Below, one piece after another: positions 23,790 to 35,220 of a DNA stretch of 64,000 bases. The notes beneath the pieces are model-generated. The model did not search any database. It was given only the letters and a program-made list of their open reading frames with translations, and was not told where the DNA came from. Position 1 is the stretch's first letter; each line of letters begins with the position of its first letter. This stretch comes from Volvariella volvacea V23 (taxonomy: Eukaryota; Basidiomycota; Agaricomycetes; Agaricales; Pluteaceae). The stretch lies in assembly GCA_000349905.1 (NCBI GenBank), contig KB722746.1, positions 494,273 to 558,272 of the forward strand, given 5' to 3'. A program made the position numbers and the translations under genes.

Positions 23790-25066
23790 CTAACGAAGCG
23801 GCTCATATCGTTCGTATTCTACGTGGGACGCCTGTGGGCAAAGTGCTTTTACTTTGGACTCTAAATCCGGGTACGTGTGGATCCGTAAGTCTCGAACCTC
23901 TGCCAACGGGAATAATCGCATCCAGATGAATATCAGCTCCTCTAGCTGGGCATAATAGCACTTCCAAGAATGAAGGATATCAAATTCTAGCCACTCCCGA
24001 CCGCTGTCCAGATTGAGACATATTTTCGTGAAGTTGTTTCTATGATCAAAGTCCATTGAGATCAGTGATCCGTTGTGGAGGTGACATCCGCGCTTGGAGT
24101 AAGATGAGATGAGCGTTTGGAGTACGGAAGCGGGTGGATTGTATGGGTCGTATATATGCAAACGCAGACCGGCAGAGGATGGGAAAGAGAGATGGGAAAG
24201 AACTTTGGTAACGTTCATACATTCTACGCCTGAAATGTCGAGGTACTTGAGACGGGGTAACTCTAAGATGTTCATGTTCCCATCTGTGGCTCGTGGCAAC
24301 GAGGAATAAAGCACGAGGCGTTCTAGGTTGGACATGTGATTTAACATTGTCTGAAATTGACTCCGGGTTGGACAAGAGACGGGGACTTTAACGTGAAGAG
24401 TGGTCAAATTGCATTGGAGCAAGGGCGAGTCCCAAGAGAACATGCAGTGATTAAGATCAAGATGTCGGAGACAAGGCATGTGCCCCTTGAATATGCGGTA
24501 AGGAATTATCATGCAACCTTCCCTTCCTTCAAACGAAAGATCCTCTAAAAGGGGTGCTCGGCCGTGAATTGCTTGATTTAAGTGTCCCTCTGGCCCCATT
24601 TATGCTCCGCTGTCGCAGAAATGACTAGCTTCTTCGTCCGTGTAATTCCTGTCCGGAAGAAACGACAGAGCGTCCTTATATGGTCATTTATGTCCCAGAG
24701 GTCGTGTTCGTATTCATTAGGGTTGAGAGTGATATTAACGCGTTCAAGTGGGATATTCTTGCTACGCCTAAGCAATTCAACTTGCCATGGAGGATTGATA
24801 GGAGGAATGTGAAGAATAGACCACAGGAGGGGATTTCCCAGTGCAATGGTCCTCCAGTGTCGGTATATGTGTGTGATGCGGATCCACTGATAACGTTTGA
24901 CTGACCAGAGCGTAATGAATTTATCGCGAAAAATGAGCATGATTGTTAGGACAATCTCTACGGGTAATTTTGCAAGAGGAACCATGGAATTGCGCATTGC
25001 GAGGAGGTCCAGTGGTAGATCTCCCAGTTGCGCGATTTTTTGCTGTATTTCTTCCAGTGTCGCCTT
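23790..25066 (-). pseudogene. F-box tandem copy 3 (start lost, frameshifted)
   Basis: Third paralogue of the array. The codon aligned with the start of copies 1 and 2 is AAG at 25066-25064, followed by the same GGCGACA, so the original start appears lost. The next in-frame ATG is at 24997. The F-box-like part reads LAKLPVEIVLTIMLIFRD and YQWIRITHIYRHWRTIAL. Near 24595 the frame shifts: after EHKWG the first frame meets TAA at about 24578, while homology continues in another frame as GPEGHLNQAIHGRAPLLEDLSFEG and on through LRR-like segments to ALCPQASHVEYE at 23790. There is no intron consensus at the break. I call it a pseudogene. Confidence 0.75.
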
Positions 25067-25587
25067 GATAGGGTCTCAGGTGGTGTGTCACTAAATCGCG
25101 GGAGTAGCAGACGAGTGGCGCAATGCTTATATCTATTTATTTTGTTGGATCTTGCCAAACAGGAAATTGTATTGGCTTGAGCGAGCAACCATTGAGCCAC
25201 GACGATGGCGATGTCTTGCATCTTATGTTTGGTTTGTCAAGTCCTCTAGTGGTAGCATGATACAGACTACTACCGGATGGTATCTTAATCGTTGGCTTGA
25301 TCGACTCAGACTAGAATTGCGACACAATACCAAGGTAAGCGTCTGATATTTTTCCTTCTCCGATAAAATTCCACAATTCGAAAAACCAAGGTGTGTACAG
25401 TCGTACTTCCAGATTCAGCTCAAAAAACTACTTGGCGACCAAGGTGCTACTCTGCGTAATACATTTGGAATACAAGTAAGCATGGGAGGGCGGCCCGTGG
25501 CTAGTATACACGCTCATATAGTACATTATACACGGCTAGGTCCCCAATCCGAAACCGACACTCGCTCGCGTCTCCAAGGGTCAACAA

Positions 25588-26444
25588 TTATGCACGCTGT
25601 ACCGATTTCTCCCTCTCGTCCCGTATCTTCTCTATATACAAGAACGTGACCAGAATCAGGTTCACTATGTGTTCTCCGTTCGGCATAATTTCGAGGTATG
25701 CGTTCTCGGGTTTGTGAGGAATGTTCCAAAACTTCCTGTAATAATTTGCCACTACGGTTTTAGAACCGTCGTTCAGTAATAACTGTTTGAAAATTAAATG
25801 GGGGTAGTCAATGCCCTCTCAAATTCTCGATTGGAGTTCTCATACCTGAGAAGTAGTGAACCCAAGCACCCACTTATACTCTTTCCCATCAGGTGCCACA
25901 AAGATACGATCCCTAATAAAGAATTAACTTCAGCTCCGGTATGTAGAGATATGAAAAATTATCCAACGTACCTTCCATACCATCCTAGACTTCCCTTCCG
26001 GAAGTATGACGAGACTTCGAACTCTTGCCCACCCATCGAGATTATGGATGGATTGATAGCACGATAATAAATCCTCGCCAAATGCGCAAATCGATCTCCT
26101 GTCGCGTCAATCCTCTTAACATTCTCGTTGCCCAGGTTATCTTTCTCCATATCCTCCTCGGATTCCTTCTCCCCTCTGGCGCTTGGGGTCGGTAAGTCAT
26201 CATACAGTTCCATACTTCTGCCATGTCCACTGCTACTCCCACTACCCCAATCTGGACGCCAAAATTGGTGGCTTGGAATACCCTCTGGTAGCTTCTTGCT
26301 GATCTTCGTCTCAGTTGGCCACCATTTGGAATTTGTTTGGACTTTGTATACAACTTCACCATGAGGTTCGAGAGTGTAATCCGTGTGTAGTAAATGCCAT
26401 TTGGCAAGATGGAGCTTCATGGTGATTATGTTGGTTAAGAGCAA
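25588..26444 (-). CDS. DUF6593-like protein
   Basis: A 244-residue protein (236 if the second Met at 26420 is the start) resembling the DUF6593 family, which is abundant in Agaricomycetes and of unknown function. Exons are 26444-25972, 25912-25846 and 25782-25588. Splice phase gives GWYGR then DRIFVAPDGKEYKWVLG, the family's diagnostic region. A beta-strand-rich tail follows (LLLNDGSKTVVANYYRKFW, then YLEIMPNGEHIVNLILVTFLYIEKIR). The N-terminal part has TLEPHGEVVYKVQT and an acidic/serine-rich insert (about residues 80-120) unlike the compact family core. No signal peptide. The family name is from memory, not a search. Confidence 0.75.
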
Positions 26445-28039
26445 ATAAACTTGGTCGTAGCGACGCTAAAGTTGGTGGTGTAGGCACAGGGTAGTGAGGA
26501 ACTAGGGTATGAATGAGCTGGAACTGCACATGTAGGCGAGTATTAATACGAAGGATCTGCATACGATCGGCTGCGTGTCTCATTGTAGTCTGTTGCGGTG
26601 CGCCACCAGCGAGTCATGATAAGTTAGCCCCGTCTCCACAGGCGATTATGGCAGGTGCCGTTTGCGTTTAATATTGGCACAGACCTGCACTTGTTTATGC
26701 CGGCGGTGTATGACTTAGGATTAGTGCGCCAATAGAGCTGTACCTTGTAGCCCTGAAAGTAAAATGGAAGCGAGGCGAGGCGCGATCGTCCACCAGCGGA
26801 TGCACTGCAACCGACAATATGCATTGCCCGACCTAGTCGCAATAAGTTGAGCAAGGTGAGAACTAGAATGACTCAAATCAGGCAATCTTTGACCGTCAAA
26901 ATCGGAGAAGCTTCGATATCAGCGTTCGGAAGTATTTAAAGGGAAGCGTCGTGGGCATTATGATTGCTTTAAATCTNNNNNNNNNNNNNNNNNNNNNNNN
27001 NNNNNNNNNNNNNNNNNNNNNNNNNNNNNNNNNNNNNNNNNNNNNNNNNNNNNNNNNNNNNNNNNNNNNNNNNNNNATGAAACAGGTGTCGACCGACATG
27101 TCAGGAACCCTAATAGACGAAGTCCTAGTTTCAGGCCCATGAACTCACATTTGCCGTCCTTTCGAGTTCCACCCAACCAGGAAACTGCTAGGAAACCCAT
27201 ACTAGTAGCACAGAATCGCAGCGCAGAATTACTGTAGTTATAGTAGGTTAGCGCACGAGACTGTACAAAGGTAAATAGAGTTCATCGACACGTGTTCACT
27301 GCTGTCCCTCACCGTACGGTCTCGCCGCAGAAGGCACCCGCACAATTTTACAGGGCACACTCGTTTTCGATGGAAAAAACGGTGCTGTGCGTCAGTCTCC
27401 ACAACCACCCCCTAGCCCACCTCCACCTACTGAGCCATGTGCCATCCTCTGCCTGTCTTTTCGTAGCTTCTTAATTGATCATGATTACTCCCATTTACAT
27501 TAAGTTTAACATGCGCTCTACATTCTGTAGGACCCCGAGGTAGACGTTTCCCGCTCGTAGGCAAAGCTGAAGACCTTGTGAAATTCTGCTACCACGATTT
27601 CGGTCCCATCACCCGAGATTTACTATAAATAGATAAGTAGGACTGCAGATACATCATAGTGGCAACGAGTGTGGAGCTAGGCGATGAATATAGAAAGTCC
27701 CTTGGTGGGGGTGGCCTAGGGTTGCTCATGCCTTCAGGGGCCCTGACTGCCTTGCTGGTTCTGTGTCTGGATTGCTTGCCTCGACGATATGAGGCTCACT
27801 GCTTTCAGCTGGCATACGGGGGTGTCCACATTACTTGTGGCAACGTGGATTTTTTAGCTCCACAAGCACAGTGCGATCATCTGGCGATGATTCCGGTCTT
27901 GGTTATTATATTGATTAGCTCACACAGCGGCCTCAATGGGTATCTGCTCCATCTACATATATACGTACAAGTCCTATGTCGGTTATGTATATGGAGTACA
28001 ACAAATACCAAAGAAATTAGGTAAGGAGCTCGTTATAAT
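26445..28039. other. Intergenic with an assembly gap
   Basis: Contains the 100-N gap and no supported gene. Plus-strand frames at 27292-27474 and 27659-28024 show no family or splice signal. Genes could hide in the gap. Confidence 0.5.
26977..27076. other. Assembly gap (100 N)
   Basis: Exactly 100 N, a conventional placeholder for a gap of unknown length. Confidence 0.99.
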
Positions 28040-30538
28040 TCATGCTAGTTGCGTCGTGGTTGCGGAAAGTAGACGTGTCAGTTCAAATAAATTAAGTACG
28101 GGGCATACATGATTCTCACCTGGTCTTACGACCTCTTTGGCTACCGGCTTAGGCGATGCCAACTGTACAGCTGGACATACTAATCCACTTAGATTTTGAC
28201 GTCGACGAAGATCTTGAACCGCAGAGCCGAGATTGGAAATTCCTGATTTCAGGGCTTCCACAATATCCTGGACAGCTGGTTCTGGTCCCTGCCCGAGACA
28301 CCTCTGGTTGATTAGGAGTTGAGCGCTTCCATCAGATTCAAGCACAGAGAGGTATGCCTCACCTTGAATAGCTCGAACTCACGGCTGAAGAGGTCAAACT
28401 GGGTTGCTGCATCGAACAAACCAAAGAAATTACTCTCAGCACCAACATTCACCGATAAACCGGCCTTGAGCTCGAAGCATCCACCGAAGTCGATACCAAT
28501 GCCATCATTATTGACAACATCAGCGCCATCTGAGATTTCTTGTGTTTCTGTGGCAAGTTCGGCTTCTGGAGATACTGTGGGCTGTTCCTCTTGACGTCTC
28601 CGCATCCCACGACTCCAGATAGGTTTTGTATAATCAACATCAACAAGCGCACCATCGAGGGCACTCTGTCTCGTCACTGGTACTTCAATAGATCGGGCAC
28701 TCAACTCAGCACTGAATTGAGTGGAGGCTTCCAGATTGAGTTGCATAATTGCTGCAGCGTCGAGGTTGAGGAACACTTTGGAGTCGGCAAAGTTACCTAA
28801 GGCAGAGATGCCGAAGTTGATACTAGGAATGAGATGCCCTTCAACGCGGCCAGTTGCAGCGGCAGATGGTGTTGCGGAGAGTTGAAGTGCTGTTCCAATT
28901 TTGGATTAGACTACCTATCTATGCACCCGCGTATACAGTGCTTACGAGTATCATTAATGCTGAAGGATTCTGGATCGTTATTGGCATCGTTACGAGGGAA
29001 CCTCATTTGAGCGTTGGTAATACTATACTTGATTCCTACCTCGAGATCGACATTAGCATCCAGGGTAGCTATAGCTTGAGCCGCGATCTCAAATGTAGGG
29101 CCAATAGTGAGAATGCCCGGGAAATCAAGACCTGGAATGCCAATCTGGAAAAGCGTAATTTTCCCAGAATTGAGGGTACCCTGTTGACTACAGCATGAGG
29201 ACCTAAACAAAAATAGGACGTAAATACAACTTACAGTGGCAGATGCAGACATTATGAGGGCTCCATCGATGTCTGCATTGAAATCTAAACCAGACGTTAG
29301 TTCACTGATATTCGGAAGCGATGTAGAGTGCTTACTGCTTATGATAGCGATGTCATCAAACTGGGGTGGTACAATCGTTCCGGTGGCTGCAACACCGATA
29401 GTGACAAGAGCTGTGGCCCTTGCAGCGACATCGACGTTAACGGAAGCCTCAAAAGCGGGAGGGCACCCGAATGATTGACTAAAAATGTTAAACCGTTCAT
29501 CCACGCTGATTGGTGGAAGTGGAACTTCTTCAGAAATGCTGAAATCATTCAGGCTGGCTATGGCTGGTATCGAGAATAAGAGTTGAGTTTATTGTTGCAA
29601 GGTTGTGGCAGTGCAGGCTTACAGTCGATGGCATCTCCAACAAAGTCAATCGTACCATCAACGAAGTCATCAAAGATATTCCTCCTGAAGTCTCGAGGAT
29701 GTGAACGACGGCGCTTAGCTTCGGCCGTGATGACCTCGGGTGGCGCACTAGGTACATTGGCTCCCCGAATAGCAATGTTCACTGCTCCCCAGCTGTAGTG
29801 CGAAAGCATAAGATCGGCGACCCCCTCGACGAGCGATAGTCGCGTACCGTTCGGGGTCTATTTCAACAAAATTCGTATCCAGACTCAATGCCTGAACTTC
29901 GGGAGTAGTTCCATCCCGCTTAACCAAACGTTTTGCGAGCTCAGAAGGAAGGGACTGATCCTCCGAAACCCAGGAACGTGCAACGCGGGCAAAGGCACTA
30001 GCACCGCACTAACGATAACGTACATTAGTATCCAACGCATGCCTCAAAGGTATCATACATACGTTTTCCGGCAATCGGATAATTTTTCCTTCAGCACCAT
30101 CTCGTAGGAGATGCTGACATTTGCTTTCATCAGCACAGATGAGGCGGATATCTTGTTGAACGGCATCGGAATCACAACCAATGATTTCCCAACCAGCAGC
30201 GGTGGTGATATCAGAAATTGCGCCTTTCGGACCCCACTACCACAGTCGGAATACAATGAATACAATGCCGTAGCAAGCGGTTAATTAAGTGAAATAGAAC
30301 CGGACTGGTACAAACTTACGATTCTGACGGTACCACTGGACGTGCCATCTGCCGATGCAGGTAGATCTGTCATTCGCATATGTACGTGTATCAACACCCT
30401 CTTGCACAAGAATAGAAAACGAAGACACGCACCATAAGAGCATTCACCGGAGGTACAGGGTACGTTCCAATCATTAAGGGCGCATACAACAGAAGCGCCC
30501 ACCAACGAAGTAATAGCAATTACCCTTGCAGATAACAT
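28040..30538 (-). CDS. Secreted DUF7223-like protein, tandem copy 1
   Basis: Multi-exon secreted protein of roughly 640 residues, first of three tandem paralogues. The signal peptide MLSARVIAITSLVGASVVCA precedes NDWNVPCTSGECSYG. Introns then separate DLPASADGTSSGTVRI, WGPKGAISDITTAAGWEI..., CGASAFARVARSWVSEDQSL, the block from WGAVNIAIRG, and SLNDF...FGCPPAFEASVNVDVAAR. Next come NFNADIDG and GTLNSGKITLFQIGIPGLDFPGI followed by LTIGPTFEIAAQAIATLDA. The last conserved part is FGGCFELKAGLSVNVGAESNFFGLFD and a terminal exon RCLGQG...LRRRQNLSGLVCPA. The central region resembles fungal DUF7223; function unknown. Dibasic sites (KRDGTTPE, RRRQN) suggest Kex2 cleavage. The last residues are uncertain: an alternative donor (AG/GTGAGA near 28122) could replace the end. 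Confidence 0.75.
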
Positions 30539-30611
30539 AGTGTGAATTGCTGTTCAATGATTGATGCGAATGAAAAGGAACGACGAGGTAGAGATTGAGA
30601 AGTAAATTGGA

Positions 30612-30622
30612 GTCCACACCAG
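30612..30622. promoter_or_regulatory. Conserved leader box, copy 1
   Basis: GTCCACACCAG on plus, followed by GAGGACGA, 74 bp upstream of the ATG. The same 11-mer lies upstream of both paralogues, which otherwise differ in their leaders. Confidence 0.45.
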
Positions 30623-31312
30623 GAGGACGAGAAGTAGAAGAGAAGTGGGCTTGTGTAACGAAGGGAATTAAAGGATGCCAGCCAACTCACGTCGTCCTTC
30701 CAGCGCTTTATAATCGTGCTGGTATAGCCTTATATGGCGGAAATAAAATGGGGGGGTGAAATTCAACATGAAGCATGCTCCACAGTGCGGATGTACCACG
30801 AGCATCGCGTCGTGGTGACGACAAATACTTGAAAGCCATGTTGTTCGCTGTGGTGGCTCTTCCAGGGCTTGAAAGTCGCGTTGGGTCGTAGAAAGGACAC
30901 TTTGCTCACGCCCATATATTTCTGCTCGAAATAACTGCGGTAATGAGTGTTCATATCGCCAATCTACCCAAATCTATGCCAATCCTGGACCCAGGTACAT
31001 GCCAACCCTGAATTTTAATTTGGAGTTGCTATGATTGCAAAGCATCACAACCAGATTGCGGTACAGATTCTGGGGCGCAACCGGGCTATGACAGAGGTAA
31101 CGCTGATGAGCGCGCTGATGGCGGTCATCATTGTCGAGATGTGCCTTCATATAAGACATATATATTTATGTCAAGGGGGCTGTGGCGGTCGTCGACGCGA
31201 TGCTGATATTGAGCGCGGATCAACTACGCCACCAACCAAATAATGAGCTATTACTGGTTGTCTTTGATTTGTTCACCGGTAATCAACCCGGCGATTTGGC
31301 CGAGCATCGAGA

Positions 31313-31374
31313 TGGTGATGATAATCCTCAGCTTACACGGTTATGGTGATGATAATCCTCAGCTTACACGGTTA
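31313..31374. repeat. 31-bp unit tandemly duplicated
   Basis: Two perfect adjacent copies of a 31-nt unit beginning TGGTGATGATAATCC, in the spacer between secreted copies 1 and 2. Probably a recent local duplication. Confidence 0.95.
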
Positions 31375-31631
31375 TCGTACTTGCAATCCCAAAATTGTAG
31401 CACTTGAATGATTGGATGAAAGAAACCGACCTAATGAACACTCCTCACACAAACACTATGAAGGGTATCAATTCCATTAAGGGCTTAACGTGCGTTTTAT
31501 ACGTATTAAGTTGCCTGGTAGAGTACCGGCGGCTAGTAAAGATCTGATTGCACCTTTTTCAAATTATGCAAAACTGTTTGCGACAAGATATGTCAGCCCT
31601 CGACCAAGATCTCCAGGCTAACAAAAGCAAC

Positions 31632-33927
31632 TTACGCGCTAGCTGATACAACCTCGTCGGCGATCGGTTCAGCTCCTCCCAACTCCTCGGCAGGGCAAAT
31701 CAATCCACTTAGATCTTGACGGCGACCAAGTTGAGAAAGGGTCTCCCGGCGGGCAACATTAGCTTGTGATCCGAAACATTTCTGCAAGTACCATTAATAT
31801 GAGCCATGTGTCCACGTAATCACGACGCCAAAGAGAGCGGACACGTACCCTAAGGAGATCGAACTCTCGGCTGAACAAGGAGAATTGGGTGTTATTGTCG
31901 AACAGCCCAAAGAAGTTGCTCTCAGCGCCAGCGTTAACGGCCAAAGCAGCCTTAAGATCGAAGCATCCGCCAAACTTGCTGTTGCTCTCGTCCTGTCTCG
32001 CGATGACACGGTTGACGCGGCCCCTGTTGGGTCTCCAGCCTACAGCAACGGGTGCATTGCCAGGGTAGCTCCTTCGGACAACGGCATCTTGTACAGAGCG
32101 TGCGCCAATCTCGAGCTGCTGGTTGGTGGAGGCTTCGAGGCTGAGTTGCATAATGGCTGAAGCATCGAGGTTGAGGAAGACGTTGGATTGGACGACATTG
32201 CCGAGAGCTGAGATTCCGAGGTTGATGCTGGGGATGAGGTGGCCTTCAACGCGACCATTGGCAGCGGCAGAGGGTGTAGCCGAGAGTTTAAGCGCTGCAG
32301 AGTGTTATATTAGATCGCCGTTGTGGGTATATATTGTCTGGAAACCAAAACTCACGAGTGTCGTCAATCTTGAAAGCACTCTCGTTTGCACCGTTCTCTC
32401 CTTCACGGGGTGGGAATCTCAACTGTCCGTTGTTGACGGTGTACCTGATGCCTACTTGGACATCGACATTGACGTCGAGATTAGCCTTGGCTTGGGCTGC
32501 GATCTGGAAGGTAGGGCCGATCGTGAGGATACCCGGGAAGTCAAGGCCTGGGATTCCAGCTTGGAAGAGCGTGATTTTTCCGGAGTCGAGGGATCCCTGT
32601 GAAACATCATGGCGAAGAAAGATTAGTTCTCAGAAATCAATGAAGTATGTACTTTACTGACAGTAGCAGAAGCGGTCAGTGTAAGGGAGCCGTCCAGATC
32701 CGCGTTGAAGTCTAAGTAATTATCATATTAGCTATTGATCAGCGAGAAGTGATATTTGTGGACGTACTGCTAATAATGGCGAAGTCGTCGAACTTGGGGG
32801 GAACGATGGTACCAGTAGCCGCAACACCAATAGTAGCCGCTGCGTTAGCCTTCGCAGAGACATCTACGTTGACCTTAGCCTCAAAGGCAGGAGGGCAGCC
32901 AAAGGCTTGGTTAACCAGGTTGCGTTGTTCATTAACATCTAGAATTGGGACTGGAGCCGTAGATTGGGAGAGATCGAACTCGTTCAAGTTGGAGATAGCT
33001 AGTGTGGTAACCGTTAAGCAACTTCATAGACAAAAGTACTATGAAGACATACAGTCGATGGCTTTTCGAACAAAGTCGAGAAGGCCTCTCCTGAACTCGC
33101 GGGGATGTGAACGGCGACGGCGAGTAGGCTCGCTCGTGATGATCTCAGGTGGGACACCGGGGATGTTTGTTCCTTGTATTGCGATATTAACCTCCCCTAG
33201 ACTGTTATAGTGGTTTTAACCAGTGAATCAAAAATAGAGCTATAATACATACCGATCAGGGTCGATATCGGCGAAGTTGGTATCCAAACTCAATGCCTGG
33301 ACTTCGGGAGTTGTTCCATCTCGTTTTACTAGACGCTTAGCAAGTTCAGCCGGCATCGATTGATCTTCTGGGACCCATGATCGTGCAACATGGGCGAAGG
33401 CATTCGCTCCGCACTGTAAGGCCGACGGCATTCCATTAATGCTTCGTGCAAGAATGAGATTACAGCCTACTCACATTTTGAGGCAACCGGACAATCTTCC
33501 CTTCAGCACCGTCCTCGAAGAGGTTTTGGCACACACTCTCATCGGTACAGACCAGACGAATGTCTTGCTGAATAGCATTAGAATCGCATCCGATGATTTC
33601 CCACCCAGCGGCGTTTGTGATATCGGAAATTGCACTTTTTGAACCCCACTATCACATTTGAAGTTAGGTCAGGTGAACAAATAGGAGCTGATACTCGACG
33701 CACAATCCTAACGCTACCACTGGCAGTCCCGTCTGTCGATGGTAGATCTATCATTCGGACAGCATCGTTCACTATTCATCCCTCCTTCATCAAGAACTTG
33801 AAGACGTACCATAAGAACATTCACCAGAGGTACACGGCACACTCCAATCATTAGTTGCATGAACAGCAGACGCGCCCACCAACGAAGCAACGACAAACGC
33901 CTTCGCAGACAGAATAGAACGAACCAT
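31632..33927 (-). CDS. Secreted DUF7223-like protein, tandem copy 2
   Basis: Second paralogue, roughly 605 residues, with the same exon order as its neighbours. Signal peptide MVRSILSAKAFVVASLVGAS is followed by NDWSVPCTSGECSYG. Then come the spliced DLPSTDGTASGSVRI, WGSKSAISDITNAAGWEIIG, CGANAFAHVARSWVPEDQSM and LGEVNIAIQG segments. Next are FGCPPAFEAKVNVDVSAKAN, DFNADLDGSLTLTASAT and GSLDSGKITLFQAGIPGLD, the last followed by FPGILTIGP. After a dibasic site VVRR it has SYPGNAPVAVGWRPN, then FGGCFDLKAALAVNAGAE, and ends KCFGSQANVARRE...LGRRQDLSGLICPAEEL. It lacks the long acidic insertion of copy 3. Multiple KR/RR sites are shared. Expected extracellular or cell-wall location; role unknown. 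Confidence 0.8.
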
Positions 33928-35220
33928 CCTTCAAATATTAATAGCGATAAATATATAAAGAACGACGGGGGATTTTGTCTTCAAAAGTGTTCGTCAAAGT
34001 CGCGACCAGCCAGGGTCCAAAAAGTCGATCCAACCGATAAACGAAGGAGAACGAAAAGAAATGCGGGTTGGGAGTCCACACCAGGAGGACGAAGAAGAGC
34101 GGGAGTGTGGTGTGCGGAGAACGAAAGAGGCTGAGGGGCTGCCGGATTGTCAGCGTCGTTCGTCTGCTAGTTTATATGATTCCCCGCTGTCAGACCCTGC
34201 GACAAATGGGGAAGGCGAAGTGAGTTGAGTGTGGGAACGCAACATGGGTCAGGGCCAACATATGCCAAGGCAAATGTCGTGAACGTCGATATTGTGGTGA
34301 TGACGCCCTGGAATTTCCTGTGTGGTTTACGACAGGTGTGTTGACACACTCTGTGACTTTGTTAGAGGCGAACCGCGGTCAGGCTTAATACCGCCCACCC
34401 AATAATGCTTCCGTGAGTTTAAAGACTTGTGACGCCGCCCGAGTAGGTACCTCTTGACTAGAGAACTCATCAGTGTGTACACCAAGTGCACATCGACTCC
34501 ACATGATCGCGACGAAAATTGGGGATGATTTTGTCACTACAACGCGAGTTGATGATTTCGGGTGGTATCGCTGATGAGAGGCATCGTAGTCGAGCAACTG
34601 ATTGATGCGGCACTGGGCGCACATGGAACGTGTACAATTGCATGAATGTAAAGTAGTCACAGTGGCGGTGGGGTTGGTGATATGGATGATTAGTGCTGCA
34701 ACTGTGGCTCTGCAATAGGGTCCGTTCCCTGAGCTCAGGAGACCGTGAAGCCAATGGTACCGTAATAATTTAGTGGCGAAAGGGTTGTACATGTTTGTTT
34801 TACGAGCTCTCACCAAAGCAGACAGGACGCGCTTTTGAGTTACTTGGAGGGTCCTCTGTCTCTTTGCATCAGATCATGAATTTACCAACGGTTCACGTAA
34901 CTGGTTTGACCACAAAATCCCAACGAATCACGTCCACATGGATAACCCAAATGCTTTCATACAACAGAGCTATCTCGACCAGGTGATTTACACTTCTCAA
35001 ATCATCAAAAAGTTGATCCGTGGAAATTTTATGGACACTGTTGAATGGAGTTCAAAGGACATACAATCAACCCCACCCGAGGACTTAGCAGTATCTACGT
35101 GAACCAAATAACTTAATACGACCCAAGTGAACGATTAGCTCCTACGAATTATGCAATAGGTGTGATGCTACACGAAGAAAAGACGTTAATCAGTGGAACA
35201 ACCGGTATAGCTTACACGAC
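33928..35220. other. Spacer between secreted copies 2 and 3
   Basis: Holds the copy 2 promoter, with a TATA-like element (minus) near 34170-34176. Nothing else recognised. A 143-codon minus frame at 34385-34816 has no support. Confidence 0.5.
34074..34084. promoter_or_regulatory. Conserved leader box, copy 2
   Basis: GTCCACACCAG on plus with GAGGACGAAGAAGAG after it, 147 bp from the copy 2 ATG. Identical to the box of copy 1 over GGAGTCCACACCAGGAGGAC. Confidence 0.45.

Larger units (their letters stand above)
30539..31631. other. Spacer between secreted copies 1 and 2
   Basis: Promoter of copy 1 plus the 31-bp tandem duplication. A TATA-like TATAAAG (minus) lies at about 30706-30712, roughly 170 bp from the copy 1 ATG. 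No gene seen. Confidence 0.5.

Noticed and set aside
14971..25066. Transposon origin of the decayed arrays
   Set aside because: No transposase, reverse transcriptase, terminal repeats or target-site duplications were seen; tandem duplication explains the pattern.
26896..27200. ORFs spanning the N gap
   Set aside because: They are open only because N codons cannot be stops.
34385..34816. 143-codon minus-strand ORF between secreted copies 2 and 3
   Set aside because: No similarity to the array or to any family; Cys/His/Thr-rich random-looking sequence.
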